Shown here: piece after piece, positions 12,759 through 15,704 of the stretch
How the letters are laid out: each line of letters starts with the position of its first letter
Position numbering within the stretch: position 1 is the first letter of the stretch
DNA from: Thermaerobacter marianensis
GTDB lineage: Bacteria; Bacillota; Sulfobacillia; DYIH01; DYIG01
DNA: 15,704 nucleotides
NCBI GenBank assembly: GCA_020723725.1
Contig: DYIG01000007.1
Location: 1 to 15,704 of the forward strand
Reading direction: 5' to 3'
The notes under the pieces: model-generated
Databases searched by the model: none
What the model was told of the DNA's origin: nothing
Seen by the model: the letters and a program-made list of their open reading frames with translations, nothing else
Program-made: the position numbers and the translations under genes

Positions 12759-13991
12759 CTACAGTGGCATTTCGCAGTACCCGGCATAATCATCATAACC
12801 CCCTAGCACCTCCGCGACCACGTTGCGGTCAAGGGTTCCCTCCGCCGCGTAGCGCTCCATCAGACGGCTTACTTCCTCCCTGGACATTCTTGGGCGGTAG
12901 GGTCTATTTTGATTCAGGGCCTGAAAAACGTCAGCAACAGCCATAATCCTTGAGCCAAGCGACAACCTCTCGGCCCTATAGCCGAAGGGATACCCACTGC
13001 CGTCCATTCTTTCGTGGTGGAAAGCTGCCCATTCGGTGGCTTTCTCAAACCCTTTGATTGAGCGCAAAATTACATAAGTATCATAAACATGGCGACGCAT
13101 TATCGCGGCCTCATCCCGATCAAGTTTGCCCGGTTTGTCCAGAACATCATCCGGGATGCCCAATTTGCCCAGGTCATGAAGGAGACCTGCCACTTCCATG
13201 AGAGCGCTCTCCTCATCTCCAAATCCGAACCTGCGGGCGAGCATACCCGCTATTCTTGACACTTCGCGGGAATGAGTCTGAGTAAAGGGGGTCTTCAAGT
13301 CGATGACCTGGGCAAAGGCGGAGGCCAGATCCCGCATTTCATATACGTTGCAGAACACCGATCCCCGTGGCATCATCTCTTCAATTCGCACACGGAGAAA
13401 CTGTGAAGTAAGGTCGAACCAGAAGGAGTCGGGTTGGGATACCCCCTTGAATGCCTCCACGACCCCGGGGTCGAAGAACAGACCGGACTGGCTCTTCAGC
13501 CACTCCTCTACACGCTCCCTCTGTGTCAGAACGGGGATTTCGTGGTTTACAAGCATATCAACCCGGTCGGCGACAAAGATAATCCTGCTGGCAAGCGGGA
13601 TGGCGTCCTTCTCAAGCCCGGATACGTTCTGGCCGACCCACCTGTCATGATGGCTTCTTATGATATGCGCTGTATTGGCCAGCATCCTGGATCCCTTGAA
13701 GAGCCGGTACCCCTCCTCACAATGGATTTGAGCACCGTTCCACTCTATATCCCGCAGGAAACGGAACATTTTTTGAGAAACGAGGCCGGAGTCATGCAGA
13801 AGGGCTGAAATGTAGAGTTCGCGGACCTCTCTCTCGGATAGCCCCATGGTTTCCGCGATCTTTATAGAGATGTACGCCACACGCCGGCTGTGTTCAGAGA
13901 GGGGTCTTGCAATCGAGCTGCTCACCAGATCGAGTGCCATACCAAGCGCTTCAATAACATCGTAGAGGTCAAAACGAAGCCTGCCAGGCAT
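12759..13991 (-). CDS. Tandem HD / HD-GYP domain protein, putative c-di-GMP phosphodiesterase
   Basis: 410 residues from ATG at 13991 (TTG 13997 would add two). No membrane segment or sensory domain, so cytosolic. N-terminal HD domain about 30-150: His34, the HDSG at 66-69 and HIIRSHH at 109-115. C-terminal HD-GYP domain about 220-400: THSREVSRIA (239-248), LLHDLGKLGIPDDVLDKPGK (270-289), RRHV with His301, HHERMDGSGYPFG (325-337) with the GYP signature intact, and VADVFQAL. HD-GYP proteins of this type hydrolyse cyclic di-GMP or related dinucleotides; both HD sets look complete. Divergent from the response-regulator gene across a 150-base AT-rich gap, so the two may share control. Confidence 0.9.
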   Translation of the reverse strand: MPGRLRFDLYDVIEALGMALDLVSSSIARPLSEHSRRVAYISIKIAETMGLSEREVRELYISALLHDSGLVSQKMFRFLRDIEWNGAQIHCEEGYRLFKGSRMLANTAHIIRSHHDRWVGQNVSGLEKDAIPLASRIIFVADRVDMLVNHEIPVLTQRERVEEWLKSQSGLFFDPGVVEAFKGVSQPDSFWFDLTSQFLRVRIEEMMPRGSVFCNVYEMRDLASAFAQVIDLKTPFTQTHSREVSRIAGMLARRFGFGDEESALMEVAGLLHDLGKLGIPDDVLDKPGKLDRDEAAIMRRHVYDTYVILRSIKGFEKATEWAAFHHERMDGSGYPFGYRAERLSLGSRIMAVADVFQALNQNRPYRPRMSREEVSRLMERYAAEGTLDRNVVAEVLGGYDDYAGYCEMPL

Positions 13992-14017
13992 TTCCAAATC
14001 ACCGTTGGTTTTTATAT

Positions 14018-14047
14018 TTGCTAAGACTAGAACTTTTTCACTATAAA
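14018..14047 (+). promoter_or_regulatory. Candidate promoter of the two-component operon
   Basis: TTGCTA (14018-14023), 18-base spacer, TATAAA (14042-14047). The leader to the chosen start at 14145 would be about 90 bases and contains the palindrome at 14076-14085. Confidence 0.45.
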
Positions 14048-14075
14048 TTCTCGCAAAACTATTCCTGTTTTAAAA

Positions 14076-14096
14076 ATGTTAACATAAAATAATGTT
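14076..14096. repeat. Palindrome ATGTTAACAT with an extra ATGTT half-site
   Basis: ATGTTAACAT (14076-14085) is a perfect 10-bp palindrome, and ATGTT recurs at 14092-14096, giving a second inverted pair AACAT-N6-ATGTT. It lies in the leader of the response-regulator gene, between the divergent HD-GYP and two-component genes, and is a candidate operator, possibly autoregulatory. Confidence 0.45.
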
Positions 14097-14144
14097 TTTT
14101 AGCCCTTGTCTAAACATAATGATAAACTAGCCTTGGTGATGGCA

Positions 14145-14810
14145 ATGGCACGCATTCTGGTCGTCGACGATGACCCGAAAATAACATCACTTCTCAAAAG
14201 GGGTCTGGCGTACGAGGGGTTTTCCGTCGACGTTGCAACCGATGGTTTTGAGGCCCTAGACGTGGCCAGGGAGACCAACCCCGACCTGGTGATCCTTGAC
14301 GTGATGATGCCTGGCCTCGACGGGGTAGAGGTCTGTCGCCGTATGCGGGCCACCAGTGACGTGCCCATCATTATGCTGACGGCGCGCGATGAGATCCCGG
14401 ACAGGGTGCAGGGTTTAGAGGCTGGAGCCGATGACTACCTCGTCAAACCCTTTGCCTTCGATGAATTGCTTGCACGTATAAAGGCTATGTTGCGCCGACG
14501 CCGGGCTGATACGCCAGTGTTGCGTTATGCAGACCTTGAACTCGATACAGGTACTCGAGAGGCAAGACGGGGCAATCGCCCTATAACCCTGACCACGAAG
14601 GAATACGAGCTCCTGGCACTGATGTTGCGACACCCTCGCCAGGTGCTTACCCGGGAAACTATTCTGGAACAGGTCTGGGGGTATGATTTTGGCGGGGACT
14701 CGAATGTCCTTGACGTCTATATAGGTTACCTCCGCCAGAAACTCGAGGCTGACGGAGAAAAGCGCCTCATACACACCGTGCGGGGCGCCGGTTATGTTCT
14801 CAAGGAGTGA
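14145..14810 (+). CDS. OmpR/PhoB-family response regulator
   Basis: DNA-binding response regulator, 221 residues from ATG at 14145. Receiver domain 1-118: acidic DDD (8-10), phosphoacceptor Asp52 in LVILDVMMPG, Thr79 in MLTARD, Lys101 in LVKPF. Winged-helix output domain about 125-221: LTTKEYELLALM, LTRETILEQVWGY, RLIHTVRGAGYVL. Overall most like MprA/RppA-type regulators, which act with a membrane histidine kinase. GGTG lies 6 bases before ATG 14145; ATG 14139 or TTG 14106 would add 2 or 13 unconserved residues. The kinase gene follows after 5 bases, its ribosome site AAGGAG covering the end of this gene. Confidence 0.95.
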   Translation: MARILVVDDDPKITSLLKRGLAYEGFSVDVATDGFEALDVARETNPDLVILDVMMPGLDGVEVCRRMRATSDVPIIMLTARDEIPDRVQGLEAGADDYLVKPFAFDELLARIKAMLRRRRADTPVLRYADLELDTGTREARRGNRPITLTTKEYELLALMLRHPRQVLTRETILEQVWGYDFGGDSNVLDVYIGYLRQKLEADGEKRLIHTVRGAGYVLKE

Positions 14811-14815
14811 CGTAC

Positions 14816-15704
14816 TTGTCTATCAGGCTGCGCCTTACGCTTTGGTACACGGCCGTTCTGGTAGTAACCCTGCTTGCCCTGACCCTGTCCATATATGTTG
14901 TCCTGGCTCGCAATCTGGCTGCCGAGGTTGATCGCGCCCTTAGGTCGACATCCTGGGAGGTTCTGAAATCCATCCAGGTTGTCGGCGACAGGTCATCCAG
15001 CATACAGGCTATGGTCCTTCCGGATGTTGATGTCTTTACCGCGCCAGGAACCTACCTTCAGCTCATTGATAGTGACGGAACGGTCATGGCCCGGTCACAA
15101 AACCTGGGCAGCAGGTTCCTCCCGGTTACCACTGCCATGAGGCGGCGCGCGTCCACCCACACCGGGACATATGACACGGTTTTGATGGGGTCCGAAAAAC
15201 TCCGGATCTATAGCATCCCTGTATATCCTCAGGGGCGGGTTGTGGCCATCCTCCAGGTCGCCAATTCCCTCTCCACCATGGACAGCATTCTTCTGAGGTT
15301 ACGTTGGATCCTGCTTGCAGGGAGCGGGTTCACGATTCTCCTTGCTGGAACAACAGGTATGATCCTCGCCCGTCAGGCCATGATTCCAATCGAACGGTTG
15401 GCCCAGGCCGCCAAGAAAATCGGTGAGGATCAAGACTTCAGCCGCCGGGTTCAGTACGATGGACCGGCCGATGAACTGGGACACCTTACCGCCACTTTCA
15501 ACAACATGTTGGAGAGGCTTCAGGCGGCTTATAAGGGGCTGTCCGAGTCGTATGAAAACCAGCGCCGGTTCATCGCCGACGCTTCCCATGAATTGCGAAC
15601 CCCCCTGACGGTAATAAGGGGGAACATTGATATCCTGAAAAGGATGGATCGGACCAATGTGGCCGAGGAAGAGGAAGTCCTTCAGGATATATCTTCCGAA
15701 GCAG
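14816..15704 (+). CDS. Sensor histidine kinase (C-terminus off the right edge)
   Basis: 296 residues are visible by my translation; no stop before the edge. Two membrane helices (about 10-31 and 163-185) flank an extracytoplasmic sensor region of about 130 residues (TYLQLIDSDGTVMARS is typical of double-Cache/MprB-type linkers). HAMP domain about 186-240 (IPIERLAQAAKKI, DELGHLTATFNNML), then HisKA with H-box FIADASHELRTPLTVI, phosphoacceptor His258. The ATPase (HATPase_c) domain lies beyond the window. Start is TTG at 14816 with AAGGAG 8 bases upstream; a GTG at 14807 in the same frame has its purine stretch too close. Cotranscribed with and partner of the upstream response regulator. Confidence 0.93.
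   Translation, partial: MSIRLRLTLWYTAVLVVTLLALTLSIYVVLARNLAAEVDRALRSTSWEVLKSIQVVGDRSSSIQAMVLPDVDVFTAPGTYLQLIDSDGTVMARSQNLGSRFLPVTTAMRRRASTHTGTYDTVLMGSEKLRIYSIPVYPQGRVVAILQVANSLSTMDSILLRLRWILLAGSGFTILLAGTTGMILARQAMIPIERLAQAAKKIGEDQDFSRRVQYDGPADELGHLTATFNNMLERLQAAYKGLSESYENQRRFIADASHELRTPLTVIRGNIDILKRMDRTNVAEEEEVLQDISSEA

Noticed and set aside
12746..12775. Bidirectional terminator between the LCP and HD-GYP genes
   Set aside because: The gap is 13 bases; only a four-base CCAC/GTGG pairing with a 10-base loop is possible and there is no T-run.
14076..14108. PhoP-type box (direct TTAACA repeats) before the response regulator
   Set aside because: Only one TTAACA is present with no correctly spaced direct repeat, and the regulator resembles MprA rather than PhoP.

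Overview
This window looks like a chromosomal segment of an anaerobic, endospore-forming, Gram-positive bacterium (Bacillota), probably a Desulfotomaculum/Peptococcaceae-like lineage. The evidence is a GlnR-type regulator next to a type I-alpha glutamine synthetase, a SpoVK-type sporulation ATPase, an LCP cell-wall ligase, strong AGGAGG-like ribosome binding sites, frequent TTG/GTG starts, and a very large multiheme c-type cytochrome of the kind found in metal-, mineral- or electrode-respiring clostridia. The lineage is an inference; there is no rRNA or other decisive marker.

Layout. (1) 1-3566, all minus strand: spoVK-like AAA+ ATPase, beta-carbonic anhydrase, glnR, glnA (C-terminus beyond the left edge). 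A perfect GlnR operator lies just upstream of glnR. In B. subtilis spoVK also lies upstream of glnRA, so this looks like old synteny with hflX/ynbB absent and a carbonic anhydrase in between. (2) 3626-5275, minus: a 549-residue exported cytochrome with 20 CXXCH motifs plus one CX4CH, built mainly from four tandem tetraheme modules. (3) 5394-8551, minus: a tight gnd-zwf-pgl operon encoding the whole oxidative pentose phosphate branch (glucose-6-phosphate to ribulose-5-phosphate plus reduced nucleotide). (4) 8657-9436, plus: a good promoter driving a small coiled-coil protein translationally coupled to a DUF488/YeaO-like protein. (5) 9353-11404, minus: a helical lipoprotein followed by a 12-helix membrane protein resembling heme-copper oxidase subunit I but lacking part of the active-site histidine set; its 3' end overlaps the DUF488 gene antisense by 84 bp. 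(6) 11528-12745, plus: an LCP-family transferase. (7) 12759-13991, minus: a tandem HD plus HD-GYP protein. (8) 14145-15704, plus: an OmpR-family response regulator and its histidine kinase, cut by the right edge.

The genes suggest nitrogen control (GlnR/GlnA), CO2/bicarbonate handling, NADPH supply, extracytoplasmic electron transfer, envelope maintenance and signal transduction. I see no transposon, phage, CRISPR array, tRNA or rRNA, and no stretch over 300 bases without a gene. The least understood parts are the cytochrome, the degenerate oxidase-like protein with its lipoprotein, and the coiled-coil/DUF488 pair. I did not find a convincing new multi-gene defence or mobile system.
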